Below are positions 35,297 to 43,956 of a stretch of DNA of 64,000 nt, in pieces. The notes under the pieces are model-generated. The model searched no databases. It had not been told where the DNA came from and saw only the letters and a program-made list of their open reading frames with translations. Made by a program: the position numbers and the translations under genes. How positions within the stretch are numbered: position 1 is the first letter of the stretch; the number at the start of each line of letters is the position of its first letter. Source of the stretch: an uncultured Flavobacteriaceae bacterium (GTDB lineage: Bacteria > Bacteroidota > Bacteroidia > Flavobacteriales > Flavobacteriaceae); NCBI GenBank assembly GCA_937929935.1, contig CALFUL010000017.1, positions 1-64,000 of the forward strand, read 5' to 3'.

Positions 35297-36001
35297 TTAA
35301 CCAAGGTTTAACACATCTTTCATGGTGAAAACTCCTGTTTTGTGCTGTAACCACTCGGCCGCTATTAAGGCTCCGAGTGCAAACCCTTCACGATTATGGG
35401 CTGTATGTTTTATGGCTATTTCATCAACTGAACTTTGATACCCTACGGTATGTGTACCCGGAACATTTTCAATTCGTTTTGCGTCGATTTGAATTTCATT
35501 CTCGTTTTCACTTGTATTCAATTTCCAGCTATTGTAACTGCTATTTTCAATAATTCCTTCTGCTAAAGTAATGGCTGTACCGCTAGGTGCGTCTAATTTT
35601 TGGGTATGATGAATTTCTTCTATCGAAACTTTATAATCTTTCAGGTTATTCATCATGCTAGCCAAATAGCTATTCAATTCAAAAAAAATAGTGACACCTA
35701 AACTAAAATTTGAGGCATAAATAAAAGCTCCTTTATGTTCATTGCATAGTGCAACAGCCTCATCGAATTTCTCAAGCCAACCTGTGGTACCAGAAATAAC
35801 AGGCGTATTATTTTCAAAACAACGTTTTATATTTTCAAAAGCAATACTGGGTATGCTGAAATCTATGGCGACATCAACTTGTGAAAAATCAACATCAGGA
35901 CTTTCAACATCAATCTTAGCAACAATTGTATGGCCTCTTTTTAGGGCAATTTGCTCAATCATTTTGCCCATTTTACCATAGCCAAAAAGTGCAATATTCA
36001 T
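35297..36001 (-). CDS. dapB: 4-hydroxy-tetrahydrodipicolinate reductase
   Basis: DapB reduces the cyclic intermediate of the diaminopimelate/lysine pathway with NAD(P)H, supplying peptidoglycan and lysine. The Rossmann start MNIALFGYGKMGKMIEQ, the DFSIPSIAFENI strand, the GTTGWLE loop, EIHHTQKLDAPSGTAITLAE with catalytic histidine and lysine (quoted in parts), and a final HTVGYQSSVDEIAIKHTAHN region are present. At 234 residues it is of the short Bacteroidota type. It begins 3 bp after the DUF5683 gene's stop. Confidence 0.94.
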   Translation of the reverse strand: MNIALFGYGKMGKMIEQIALKRGHTIVAKIDVESPDVDFSQVDVAIDFSIPSIAFENIKRCFENNTPVISGTTGWLEKFDEAVALCNEHKGAFIYASNFSLGVTIFFELNSYLASMMNNLKDYKVSIEEIHHTQKLDAPSGTAITLAEGIIENSSYNSWKLNTSENENEIQIDAKRIENVPGTHTVGYQSSVDEIAIKHTAHNREGFALGALIAAEWLQHKTGVFTMKDVLNLG

Positions 36002-36004
36002 AGG

Positions 36005-36661
36005 TTAGAATTTAATGGTGAGGGCCAACCCATAGTTTGGGTCATTTGTAACTTGGTTGGTATTCAAATAGGGTTCAACATTCATTTTCCAACTCAAATC
36101 ATCGCTGATATTAAACTGTTTTAAATGCGCATCAACATTCGCATCAACAATATTTAAGGCATAAATTACAATGGTTGCCAATAGGGTTAAATCACGATTA
36201 TTTTGACTCTCATTTTGTAATCTTTCTAAGCGTTCATTATCAACTTCAGGGGTGGTTCGGGTAATGCCATCTAATGGTCGTAAGTCATAAAACCTATCAT
36301 CAGTAAAGCCAGCTCTTCTTCTTTTAAAGGCATCGCGCAGGCTGTTGTATTGGCCATCATAAAAGGTGTACCCATAAATACTTGCTGCTAATGCACCCCA
36401 AACGATTGGCGCTTTCCAGTACCGTTTGTTATAAACTTGCCCCATACCAGGTACCACCGCCGAATAAAATGCCGCCTTACTTGGGGCTAACGGATTAATA
36501 AATTCTTGTTTCTTAGTAAAAGCTTCATCTAAGATGATACCGTCATTCTTTAAGTCAACTTTTAATGAATCTACCTCATTAACTATTGGTTGCTCTTCTT
36601 GAGACCATAAACTCAACGAGCCGAACAAAAGAATAGTAAATATGAAAAAGATTTTACGCAC
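36005..36661 (-). CDS. DUF5683 exported protein
   Basis: A signal peptide (MRKIFFIFTILLFGSLSLWS) is followed by PLAPSKAAFYSAVVPGMGQVYNKRYWKAP (shown here as its SAVVPGMGQVYNKRYWK core), a helix-turn-helix of two likely membrane hairpins, and a C-terminal NPNYGLALTIKF strand that resembles an outer-membrane beta-signal. DUF5683 is always found beside parB and dapB in Bacteroidota, but its role is unknown. It overlaps parB by 8 bp. Confidence 0.85.
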   Translation of the reverse strand: MRKIFFIFTILLFGSLSLWSQEEQPIVNEVDSLKVDLKNDGIILDEAFTKKQEFINPLAPSKAAFYSAVVPGMGQVYNKRYWKAPIVWGALAASIYGYTFYDGQYNSLRDAFKRRRAGFTDDRFYDLRPLDGITRTTPEVDNERLERLQNESQNNRDLTLLATIVIYALNIVDANVDAHLKQFNISDDLSWKMNVEPYLNTNQVTNDPNYGLALTIKF

Positions 36662-37553
36662 CTGTGATTAATTTTTTAATTCGCTCTAATTCATCTTTTG
36701 ATTCAAAAGATATGGTTACTTTACCCTTTCCTTTTACATTAGAACTTACTGCCACTTGCGTTTTTAAGAAATCAGAAAGCTCTTTTTTGGCCGTTGCATC
36801 TAAAGGGTTCGATTTAGTTTTTGCCTTTTCAGAAGAATTTTTTGGGTCGTTGCTTAGTTCTTTTACAATTCTTTCTGTTTCACGAACTGAAAGGTTTTGT
36901 CCTACAATTTTTTCATAGATGGCAATCTGAGCTTCTTTACTTCCCACATTAACCAAGGCTCTACCATGACCCATACTCACAAAACCGTCTCTAATACCAG
37001 TTTGAATAATAGGGTCTAATTTTAATAAACGAATGTAATTAGCGATGGTTGAACGTTTTTTACCCACACGGGCACTCAGTTTTTCTTGAGTTAATTCAAT
37101 TTCATCTATTAACCTTTGGTATGAAAGGCCAATTTCAATGGGGTCTAAATCTTGTCTTTGAATGTTTTCAACCAATGCCATTTCTAAAGATTCTTGATCA
37201 TTGGCAATTCTGATGTAAGCAGGTATTGTTTTTCTACCCGCTAACTTTGACGCTCTATATCTACGTTCTCCTGATACTAGTTGATATTTATTGAATTCAA
37301 GTTTTCGAACTGTAATGGGTTGAATGATACCCAATTCTTTGATTGAAGTTGAAAGTTCTTCTAAGGCTTCATTGTTAAAATTTGATCGAGGCTGAAAAGG
37401 ATTCACTTCAATAGCTTCTAAATCAAGTTCAATAATGTTACCTACCAACTTATCTGCATTCTTATCAGATACAGATTGAATATCATTATCTGGATCTTTT
37501 AATAAGGCAGATAATCCGCGACCTAGGGCTTGTTTTTTCGTTGCTTTCGCCAT
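36654..37553 (-). CDS. parB: chromosome partitioning protein ParB
   Basis: ParB is the CTP-dependent clamp that loads at parS sites and drives origin segregation with ParA. The protein begins KKQALGRGLSALL, has the CTPase motifs NPFQPRSNF and LVSGERRYRASKLAG, ALVENIQRQDLDPIEIG, and a helix-turn-helix region (LTQEKLSARVGKKRSTIANYIRLL, quoted: SARVGKKRSTIANY). A C-terminal dimer domain follows a charged linker. The 299-residue length is normal. It starts one base after the parA stop. A full parS palindrome was not seen; only a half site lies in this gene. Confidence 0.96.
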   Translation of the reverse strand: MAKATKKQALGRGLSALLKDPDNDIQSVSDKNADKLVGNIIELDLEAIEVNPFQPRSNFNNEALEELSTSIKELGIIQPITVRKLEFNKYQLVSGERRYRASKLAGRKTIPAYIRIANDQESLEMALVENIQRQDLDPIEIGLSYQRLIDEIELTQEKLSARVGKKRSTIANYIRLLKLDPIIQTGIRDGFVSMGHGRALVNVGSKEAQIAIYEKIVGQNLSVRETERIVKELSNDPKNSSEKAKTKSNPLDATAKKELSDFLKTQVAVSSNVKGKGKVTISFESKDELERIKKLITGA

Positions 37554-38327
37554 CTAAACTATTTGGGTATTTTTCTTAACCACTTCATTGGCCATATTTA
37601 AGTAATTGGCTGCGCCTTTACTACTGGCATCATATTTTATAATGCTCTCGCCATAACTAGGGGCTTCACTCAACCTAACATTACGTTGAATAATAGTATC
37701 AAAAACCATATCAGAAAAATGCTTTCTTACTTCTTCAACAACTTGGTTTGAAAGCCTAAGTCTAGAGTCATACATAGTTAATAACATGCCTTCAATATCT
37801 AAATCAGGATTGTGTATTTTCTGAATACTTTTAATAGTGTTTAAAAGCTTTCCTAAACCTTCTAAAGCAAAATACTCGCACTGAATAGGTATAATAACTG
37901 AATCTGCTGCTGTTAGGGCGTTTAAAGTAAGAAGCCCTAAAGAAGGAGCACAATCAATTAATATATAATCATATTGCTTCTTTAGATCTGAAATTGCCTG
38001 CTTCATCATATATTCACGCTGATCTTTGTCAACCAATTCAATTTCAATGGCAACTAAATCAATATGCGAAGGAATCAAATCTACATTCGGGCTGGTAGTT
38101 TCAATAATGGTCTCTTTAGCTGTCAACGTATGCTCAAGCAATTGATAAGTACCCTGTTCAACACCATCAACATCAATACCCAAACCAGAAGTTGCATTAG
38201 CCTGTGGGTCTGCATCAATTAATAACACCTTCTTTTCAAGTACACCCAGCGAGGCAGCTAGGTTAACGGTTGTGGTAGTTTTACCAACACCACCCTTTTG
38301 ATTTGCAATCGCAATTATCTTGCCCAT
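37554..38327 (-). CDS. parA: chromosome partitioning ATPase ParA
   Basis: ParA is a deviant Walker ATPase that binds DNA as an ATP dimer and pulls ParB-parS complexes apart. IIAIANQKGGVGKTTTTVNL holds the signature lysine K11 and the P-loop lysine K16. LLIDADPQANATSGLG and YILIDCAPSLGLLTLNAL are the other nucleotide motifs. At 257 residues it is the short chromosomal (Soj) type without a DNA-binding N-terminus. It is the first gene of the operon running through parB, DUF5683, dapB, lepB and wbqC. Confidence 0.97.
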   Translation of the reverse strand: MGKIIAIANQKGGVGKTTTTVNLAASLGVLEKKVLLIDADPQANATSGLGIDVDGVEQGTYQLLEHTLTAKETIIETTSPNVDLIPSHIDLVAIEIELVDKDQREYMMKQAISDLKKQYDYILIDCAPSLGLLTLNALTAADSVIIPIQCEYFALEGLGKLLNTIKSIQKIHNPDLDIEGMLLTMYDSRLRLSNQVVEEVRKHFSDMVFDTIIQRNVRLSEAPSYGESIIKYDASSKGAANYLNMANEVVKKNTQIV

Positions 38328-38444
38328 TCAACTATCGAGTTAGGGGGTAAAAATACAATTATTTATGCAGTCAGTGAATGATTTTTGTTAACAGAAAGTG
38401 AATAAAAGGGGCTATTTGCGTTAAATTGAGTTAAAGTTATTTAA

Positions 38445-38786
38445 TCAATCTTTTTTCTTGACTTTTACACTGTCTTCATATTCAATCAAGTAAATTTCTT
38501 CATTCTTCTTTTTCAAGTAATATTCTTCACGCGCAAATTTTTCAAGTTGCTTAGGGTCAGCCAACTTCTCAATGGTTTGTTTATCTTTTTTTATTTCTTC
38601 TTTTAGAAATTCACGTTGCTTTTCAAGCTTGTTGATTTCTTTTTTGAGCTCCATATGAATGAGCAATGAATTGGTATCAAAAAATATCATCCAAACCATA
38701 AACGCTGTAAGCACTATTACATAGATGCTGCTAAAAATAGCGAGAATACGAAACCATTTACTTTTTTTAAGTGCTGCCCAATTCAT
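38445..38786 (-). CDS. septum formation initiator (FtsB/DivIC-like) protein
   Basis: The 113-residue protein has a short cytoplasmic tail, one membrane span (about residues 13-36) and a coiled coil (about 45-75, rich in K/E/L: KKEINKLEKQREFLKEEIKK), then the REEYYLKKKNEEIYLI segment typical of the FtsB/DivIC family. These proteins bind FtsL and FtsQ/DivIB to activate septal wall synthesis. It overlaps udk by 4 bp, an arrangement found in many flavobacteria. Confidence 0.9.
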   Translation of the reverse strand: MNWAALKKSKWFRILAIFSSIYVIVLTAFMVWMIFFDTNSLLIHMELKKEINKLEKQREFLKEEIKKDKQTIEKLADPKQLEKFAREEYYLKKKNEEIYLIEYEDSVKVKKKD

Positions 38787-39400
38787 ACCGTTTGTGCTAA
38801 TTTTTCATTAACAATAGTGCGTACAATGTCTACGGCCACCGTATTGTATTTATTATTAGGTATGATAATATCTGCAAATTCTTTGGTAGGTTCAATGAAT
38901 TGCTCGTGCATAGGTTTTAAAATAGATTGATATTTCTCTATGGTTTCATCTAAATTCCAACCGCGTTCATTTACATCTCTTTTGAGTCTGCGAATGAGTC
39001 TTTCATCAGAATCAGCGTGCACAAATATTTTGATATCGCACATGTCACGAATCTCAGTATGGGTTAAAATCAAAATACCTTCAACAATAAGAACTTTGGT
39101 GGGTACCGTGGTTATTGTTTTCTTTTCACGATTACATTCAAGAAAAGAATAAACAGGTTGTTCAATGGTTTTGCCTTCTTTTAGTTGTTTTAGGTGCGAA
39201 GCTAAAAGACTGAAATCTATTGAGTTAGGGTGGTCAAAATTCGTTTCTCTTCGCTTTTCTAAAGTTAGATGAGATAAGTCATTGTAGTAAGAGTCTTGAG
39301 AAATAACACCAACTTCTTCATCAGGTAATTCATTGATGATTTGATTTACAACGGTGGTTTTACCACAGCCTGTTCCACCCGCAATTCCTATAATGAGCAT
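38783..39400 (-). CDS. udk: uridine kinase
   Basis: Udk phosphorylates uridine and cytidine in pyrimidine salvage. The P-loop is GIAGGTGCGKTTVVNQI (about residues 5-21), QDSYYNDLSHLT is the substrate-lid region, NFDHPNSIDF the conserved N-F-D-H-P, and VEGILILTH precedes the RRLKRDVNERG basic stretch. Length (205) is typical. It has its own promoter near the acs stop and leads a two-gene operon with the FtsB-like gene. Confidence 0.96.
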   Translation of the reverse strand: MLIIGIAGGTGCGKTTVVNQIINELPDEEVGVISQDSYYNDLSHLTLEKRRETNFDHPNSIDFSLLASHLKQLKEGKTIEQPVYSFLECNREKKTITTVPTKVLIVEGILILTHTEIRDMCDIKIFVHADSDERLIRRLKRDVNERGWNLDETIEKYQSILKPMHEQFIEPTKEFADIIIPNNKYNTVAVDIVRTIVNEKLAQTV

Positions 39401-39419
39401 GAGTTTTTTTCTTTGGATA

Positions 39420-39447
39420 CAAAAATAGGAAAGAAATGCTACTACAA
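39420..39447 (-). promoter_or_regulatory. promoter of udk (TTG-N17-TATTTTTG)
   Basis: On the minus strand TTG (39447-39445) and TATTTTTG (39427-39420) are 17 bp apart, ending 19 bp before the udk start. The -33 element lies within the last codons of acs. Confidence 0.65.
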
Positions 39448-41349
39448 AGCATTATCCATAATATCTTGTACTACTTCCGGATTCAATAGTGTACTGGTAT
39501 CTCCTAAATTGGAAGTATCTTTTGAAGCTATTTTTCTTAGGATGCGCCTCATGATTTTTCCACTTCGAGTTTTTGGAAGTCCGGGTACAAACTGAATTTT
39601 ATCAAGCTTCGCAATGGGGCCTATTTGTTCGGTTATTTGCTGATTGATTTCCTTTTTGAGATTTTCTTTGTTGCGATCTTCGCCCATTTCCTTTAAAATA
39701 ACATATCCGTAAAGGGCATTTCCTTTTACATCATGCGGAAAACCAACAATGGCCGACTCTGCCACGGCAGGGTGTTCATTGATTGAATCTTCAATAGGTG
39801 CGGTTCCTAAATTATGACCAGAAACAATAATAACATCATCAACCCTACCTGTTATTCTGTAATAGCCAACAGCATCTCTCAAGGCACCATCGCCCGTGAA
39901 ATACATGTTCTTATAGGCTGAAAAGTAAGTGTCTTTATAGCGCTGATGATTCCCCCAAATGGTTCTAGCTATTGAAGGCCATGGAAACTTAATACACAAA
40001 CGTCCATCAACTTGATTGCCTTCAATTTCTTTTCCGTTTTCATCCATCAAAGCAGGTTGAATACCAATAAAAGGTAGTGTTGCATAGGTAGGTGTTGTTG
40101 GCGTTACATACGGTATAGGCGTAATCATAATTCCACCAGTTTCTGTTTGCCACCAAGTATCAATAATTGGACTCTTTTTACGCCCTACATTATTGTTATA
40201 CCAATGCCATGCTTCTTCATTAATAGGTTCGCCAACTGATCCTATTACTTTTAGACTTGATAGATCATATTTTTCAACGAATTCTAATTTTTCTTTTGCT
40301 AATGCACGAATGGCAGTAGGTGCTGTATAAAATTGATTGATTTTGTGCTTTTCAACAATTTGCCAAAAACGACCATAGTCAGGATATGACGGTACGCCTT
40401 CAAACATAACCGTAGTGGCACCATTGGCTAACGGACCATATACAATGTAAGAGTGACCCGTGATCCAGCCAATATCTGCCGTGCACCAATACACATCTTC
40501 TTCTTTGTATTGAAAAGCGTTTTTAAAAGTATAGGCAGTGTACACCATATACCCGGCTGTTGTGTGAACCATACCTTTTGGTTGACCTGTTGAGCCAGAA
40601 GTATAAAGAATAAATAATGGGTCTTCAGCATCCATTAACTCTGCTTCAAGATTGCTTTCAGCCACATCTAAAAGGGGGTGCATCCATAAATCGCGACCTT
40701 CTTTCATGGTTACTTCAGTGTTCGTGCGTTTCACAACCAAGACTGTTTCAACACCAGGGCAATCTTCTAATCCTTTATCAACAATGACTTTTAAATCAAT
40801 AGTTTTATTTCCTCTAAAAGAACCATCAGAACAGATAACCATTTTGCAATCAGAGTCGTTAATTCTGGTTGAAAGGGCATTCGCAGAAAAACCAGCAAAT
40901 ACTACAGAGTGTATGGCGCCAATTCTTGCACAGGCCAAAAGAGAAACGGCCAACTCAGGAATCATAGGCAGATAAATACATACCCGATCTCCTTTTTTAA
41001 CTCCCTTGCTTAGCAATACATTCGCCATGCGGCAAACACGCTCATGTAGTTCATTATAGGTAATATGTTGTGCTTCTTCATTTGGGTTATTTGGTTCAAA
41101 AAGAATGGCTGTTTTGTTACCGCGTGTTGGTATGTGACGGTCTAAGCAGTTTTCAGTAATATTTAATTTTGCACCTTCAAACCATTTTACTTCGGGTTTG
41201 TCAAAATCCCAACTGAGTACCTTATTCCATTTTTTACGCCAATTGAAATGTTCTTCAGCAATTTCTTCCCAAAAACCCTCAGGATTACGAACTGATTTTC
41301 TATAAACTTGAAAATATTCTTCTAAATGTTTGATGTGATAATTGCTCAT
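39442..41349 (-). CDS. acs: acetyl-CoA synthetase (acetate-CoA ligase)
   Basis: Acs turns acetate, ATP and CoA into acetyl-CoA through acetyl-AMP. The adenylation motif is LFILYTSGSTGQPKGMVHTT (about residues 250-270), with WWQTETGG in the acetate pocket, YFTGDGALRD, and the catalytic lysine in LPKTRSGKIMRR near the end. The 635-residue length matches the family. It is the last of a run of minus-strand genes: a symporter pair lies upstream, with a toxin-antitoxin pair between. Acetate uptake and activation in one unit is a common arrangement. Confidence 0.97.
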   Translation of the reverse strand: MSNYHIKHLEEYFQVYRKSVRNPEGFWEEIAEEHFNWRKKWNKVLSWDFDKPEVKWFEGAKLNITENCLDRHIPTRGNKTAILFEPNNPNEEAQHITYNELHERVCRMANVLLSKGVKKGDRVCIYLPMIPELAVSLLACARIGAIHSVVFAGFSANALSTRINDSDCKMVICSDGSFRGNKTIDLKVIVDKGLEDCPGVETVLVVKRTNTEVTMKEGRDLWMHPLLDVAESNLEAELMDAEDPLFILYTSGSTGQPKGMVHTTAGYMVYTAYTFKNAFQYKEEDVYWCTADIGWITGHSYIVYGPLANGATTVMFEGVPSYPDYGRFWQIVEKHKINQFYTAPTAIRALAKEKLEFVEKYDLSSLKVIGSVGEPINEEAWHWYNNNVGRKKSPIIDTWWQTETGGIMITPIPYVTPTTPTYATLPFIGIQPALMDENGKEIEGNQVDGRLCIKFPWPSIARTIWGNHQRYKDTYFSAYKNMYFTGDGALRDAVGYYRITGRVDDVIIVSGHNLGTAPIEDSINEHPAVAESAIVGFPHDVKGNALYGYVILKEMGEDRNKENLKKEINQQITEQIGPIAKLDKIQFVPGLPKTRSGKIMRRILRKIASKDTSNLGDTSTLLNPEVVQDIMDNAL

Positions 41350-41369
41350 AAAAATATGACTATAAAACT

Positions 41370-41666
41370 TTAAACTTCTTTTATTGAAAAATCTCGAGCA
41401 GAATGATGTACTGTTAATATATCTGCGTGGTTTTCAGTAACTACTTTATATATGATACGATAGTTGCCTTCAATTAATTCTCTGATGTTTTGTTTTCCTA
41501 TTTCTGAAACAATTTTACCGGCGTAAATTTGTGAATGAAGAATTCTGGTTCTGAATTTAATTCTGACAATTTGGAGTTTTGCATATTTGGCAGAATCTTT
41601 AGAAATGTACTCAGCGATACTTTTAAGATTACTAACTGCGTTATTTGTCCATTTTATTTGAACCAT
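41370..41666 (-). CDS. RelE/ParE-family toxin
   Basis: The 98-residue basic protein starts IKWTNNAVSNLKSIAEYISKDS (core: WTNNAVSNLKSIAEYI), then has the middle arginine (R45 region) and ends NIRELIEGNYRIIYKVV...ILTVHHSARDF, the ParE/RelE beta-sheet pattern with its R-x-x-x-E-G-N-Y-R-I-x-Y signature. ParE members poison gyrase; RelE members cut mRNA; the sequence fits the ParE branch better. Its start overlaps the antitoxin by 13 bp, the usual antitoxin-first order. The pair is inserted between the symporter and acs. Confidence 0.88.
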   Translation of the reverse strand: MVQIKWTNNAVSNLKSIAEYISKDSAKYAKLQIVRIKFRTRILHSQIYAGKIVSEIGKQNIRELIEGNYRIIYKVVTENHADILTVHHSARDFSIKEV

Positions 41667-41836
41667 TTTTCAATCTCCTTATCAAGTTCATCTTCTGAAA
41701 TGGTTTCCTTGTTCAAGGACTGCTTTTCACTAGCCTCAACTTTCTCAACTAAAATGAGTCGTTCAATTAATTCTTCTAATGAAAATTCATTAGGAAAATT
41801 TTCGATTTGTGCTTTTAATTTTTCCTTGGTAAGCAT
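41654..41836 (-). CDS. antitoxin of the RelE/ParE pair
   Basis: A 60-residue, acidic, helical protein (NFPNEFSLEELIERLILVEKVEAS, core SLEELIERLILVEKVEAS) ending in EDELDKEIEKWFK. It has no obvious DNA-binding fold; small Bacteroidota antitoxins of this form wrap the toxin with their C-terminal helix. It starts 56 bp after the symporter gene stop and overlaps the toxin gene by 13 bp. Confidence 0.82.
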   Translation of the reverse strand: MLTKEKLKAQIENFPNEFSLEELIERLILVEKVEASEKQSLNKETISEDELDKEIEKWFK

Positions 41837-41892
41837 ATATAATAGATTTTACATTTGAAGATACAATTTTCTAAACACTTGTGCTATGAAAA

Positions 41893-43605
41893 TTAATGTC
41901 CGGTTGCTTCTCCGGCACCACTCGGAATTCTAATATCTTCAACAATATCTTGAACACTTTGAGGTGGTGGCGGTGTTAATTGCATGACTAAAATTGCAAC
42001 AAAGAAATTCACAAACATAGCCACACTACCAAAACCTTCAGGAGAAATACCAAACCACCAGCTTGCTTTTAGACCTGCTACGGCTTCTTTGCCACCATCG
42101 AAAATTCCGAATTTGAATTTAAGCATATAAAATAGCATTAAAAGAATACCCACGATCATACCGGAAATGGCTCCTTCTTTATTCATTTTCTTATAAAATA
42201 TACCCAATACAATTGCCGGAAAAAATGAAGCAGCTGCGAGACCAAATGCTAAGGCAACCACCGCAGCCACAAAGCCTGGCGGATCGATACCAAAATATCC
42301 TGCAATTACTACGGCTACTGTTGCAGCACCTCTTGCTGCCCATAACTCTCCTTTTTCAGAGATATTAGGATTGATAACTTTTTTTATTAAATCATGTGAA
42401 ATAGAAGAAGAAATGACCAATAATAAACCCGCTGCAGTTGAAAGGGCAGCAGCCAAACTTCCTGCTGCAACCAATGCAATTACCCATGCAGGTAAATTCG
42501 CAATTTCAGGATTCGCCAACACCATAATATCTCTATCTACAATAAGTTCATTTAAATTAGCATCAGCTACGTATTGAATTTTTCCGTCTCCATTTTTATC
42601 ATTGAACTTAATTAATTCCGTTTTTTCCCAGGTTGAAAACCATTCAGGCATATCTTCATAGGGTTGTTCGCTAACCGTATTAATCATATTTGTTCTGGCA
42701 AAAACTGCAACAGCTGGTGCCGTTGTATATAAGATTGCTATTAGTAATAATGCGTAACCGGCTGATTTTCGAGCGTCTTTAACTCTTTTCACTGTAAAGA
42801 AACGAACAATTACATGAGGTAAACCTGCTGTACCTACCATTAATGCTAATGTGATGGCGAAAATGTCAGTCATTGATTTTGAGCCGTCTGTATATTCGTT
42901 AAAGCCAAGTTCGGTCGAAAGTCCGTCTAGTTTATCTAATAAAAATGTTCCAGAGCCATCATTTAAGGTAGAACCCATGCCTAATTGCGGAATAGGGTTT
43001 CCTGTCATTTGAATTGATATAAATATTGCCGGCACCATGAATGCAAAAATCAAAACACAGTATTGCGCTACTTGCGTATAAGTGATTCCCTTCATCCCCC
43101 CAAGAACGGCATAAAAGAGAACAATGATCATGCCTATGATTACGCCAGTATTAATATCTACTTCTAGAAAGCGTGAAAAAACCAAGCCTACACCACGCAT
43201 TTGCCCTGCTACATAGGTGAATGAAACAAGAAGTGCACAAATGACGGATACAATACGTGCGGTGTTTGAATAATAGCGATCACCAATAAAATCAGGTACG
43301 GTAAACTTTCCAAACTTTCTTAAATAGGGGGCGAGCAGTAATGCTAGAAGTACATAGCCACCGGTCCAACCCATTAAATAAACAGAGCCATCATAACCTG
43401 CAAAGGCTATGATACCTGCCATTGAAATAAAAGAGGCCGCAGACATCCAATCGGCAGCAGTTGCCATTCCGTTTGCTAAAGGAGAAACGCCACCGCCAGC
43501 AACATAAAATTCTTTTGTAGAGCCAGCTCGTGACCAGATAGCAATACCAATATACAGGGTAAATGTGATTCCTACTAAAATATACGTCCAAGTTTGAACA
43601 CTCAT
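41893..43605 (-). CDS. sodium:solute symporter (SSS family), ActP-like large subunit
   Basis: The 570-residue protein has about 13 membrane spans and SSS marks: AGGGVSPLANGMATAADWMSA (core GVSPLANGMATAADW), FSYVAGQMRGVGLVFSRF-like span, and HVIVRFFTVKRVKDARKSAG. In the loop after the span near residue 300 it has NDKNGDGKIQY, a calcium-loop-like D-x-N-x-D-G that is seen in related flavobacterial transporters. It pairs with the DUF4212 small subunit just upstream, the arrangement of acetate or other monocarboxylate symporters. acs downstream supports acetate as substrate, though this is inferred. Confidence 0.9.
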   Translation of the reverse strand: MSVQTWTYILVGITFTLYIGIAIWSRAGSTKEFYVAGGGVSPLANGMATAADWMSAASFISMAGIIAFAGYDGSVYLMGWTGGYVLLALLLAPYLRKFGKFTVPDFIGDRYYSNTARIVSVICALLVSFTYVAGQMRGVGLVFSRFLEVDINTGVIIGMIIVLFYAVLGGMKGITYTQVAQYCVLIFAFMVPAIFISIQMTGNPIPQLGMGSTLNDGSGTFLLDKLDGLSTELGFNEYTDGSKSMTDIFAITLALMVGTAGLPHVIVRFFTVKRVKDARKSAGYALLLIAILYTTAPAVAVFARTNMINTVSEQPYEDMPEWFSTWEKTELIKFNDKNGDGKIQYVADANLNELIVDRDIMVLANPEIANLPAWVIALVAAGSLAAALSTAAGLLLVISSSISHDLIKKVINPNISEKGELWAARGAATVAVVIAGYFGIDPPGFVAAVVALAFGLAAASFFPAIVLGIFYKKMNKEGAISGMIVGILLMLFYMLKFKFGIFDGGKEAVAGLKASWWFGISPEGFGSVAMFVNFFVAILVMQLTPPPPQSVQDIVEDIRIPSGAGEATGH

Positions 43606-43641
43606 ATGGTTTGGTTGTTAGTTAGGTTTGATTGCTTTTAA

Positions 43642-43902
43642 TTATTCGTTATACCCATATTTCTTATCAAGCTTATTCATAAGTCTTACGTACACAAAAA
43701 TTAAAATAACAAATACGTAAATAGAGCCTTGTTGGGCAAACCAAAAGCCTAATTTGAACCCTCCAATTTGAATTTTATCTAGGGCATCTTTAAAAAGAAT
43801 GCCTGCCCCATAAGAAACAGTAAACCAAATAGCTAAAAGAATGAAAAGGTATTTTACATTTTCTTTCCAATATGCTGTTGCTTTCTTTTGTTTATCAGTC
43901 AT
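43642..43902 (-). CDS. DUF4212 small subunit of sodium/solute symporter
   Basis: The ATG at 43902 (MTDKQKKATAYWKENVKYLF) is preferred: the longer frame to 43950 adds 16 residues that lack the family pattern. The 86-residue protein has two membrane spans (about 18-34 and 52-74) and the DUF4212 words YWKENVKYLFILLAIWF and WFAQQGSIYVFVILIFVYV. Family members are encoded beside an SSS transporter and are thought to form its small subunit; that gene follows after 36 bp. Confidence 0.88.
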   Translation of the reverse strand: MTDKQKKATAYWKENVKYLFILLAIWFTVSYGAGILFKDALDKIQIGGFKLGFWFAQQGSIYVFVILIFVYVRLMNKLDKKYGYNE

Positions 43903-43956
43903 TGTGGTGTTATTGATTTTTCTTTTGTTTTCTAAGATAGCAATTTTCATTAATCT

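Noticed and set aside
36876..36884. TGTTTCACG inside parB, resembling half of the parS site
   Set aside because: Only nine bases match; the following AACTGA does not complete the TGTTTCACGTGAAACA palindrome, and the match falls in coding sequence.
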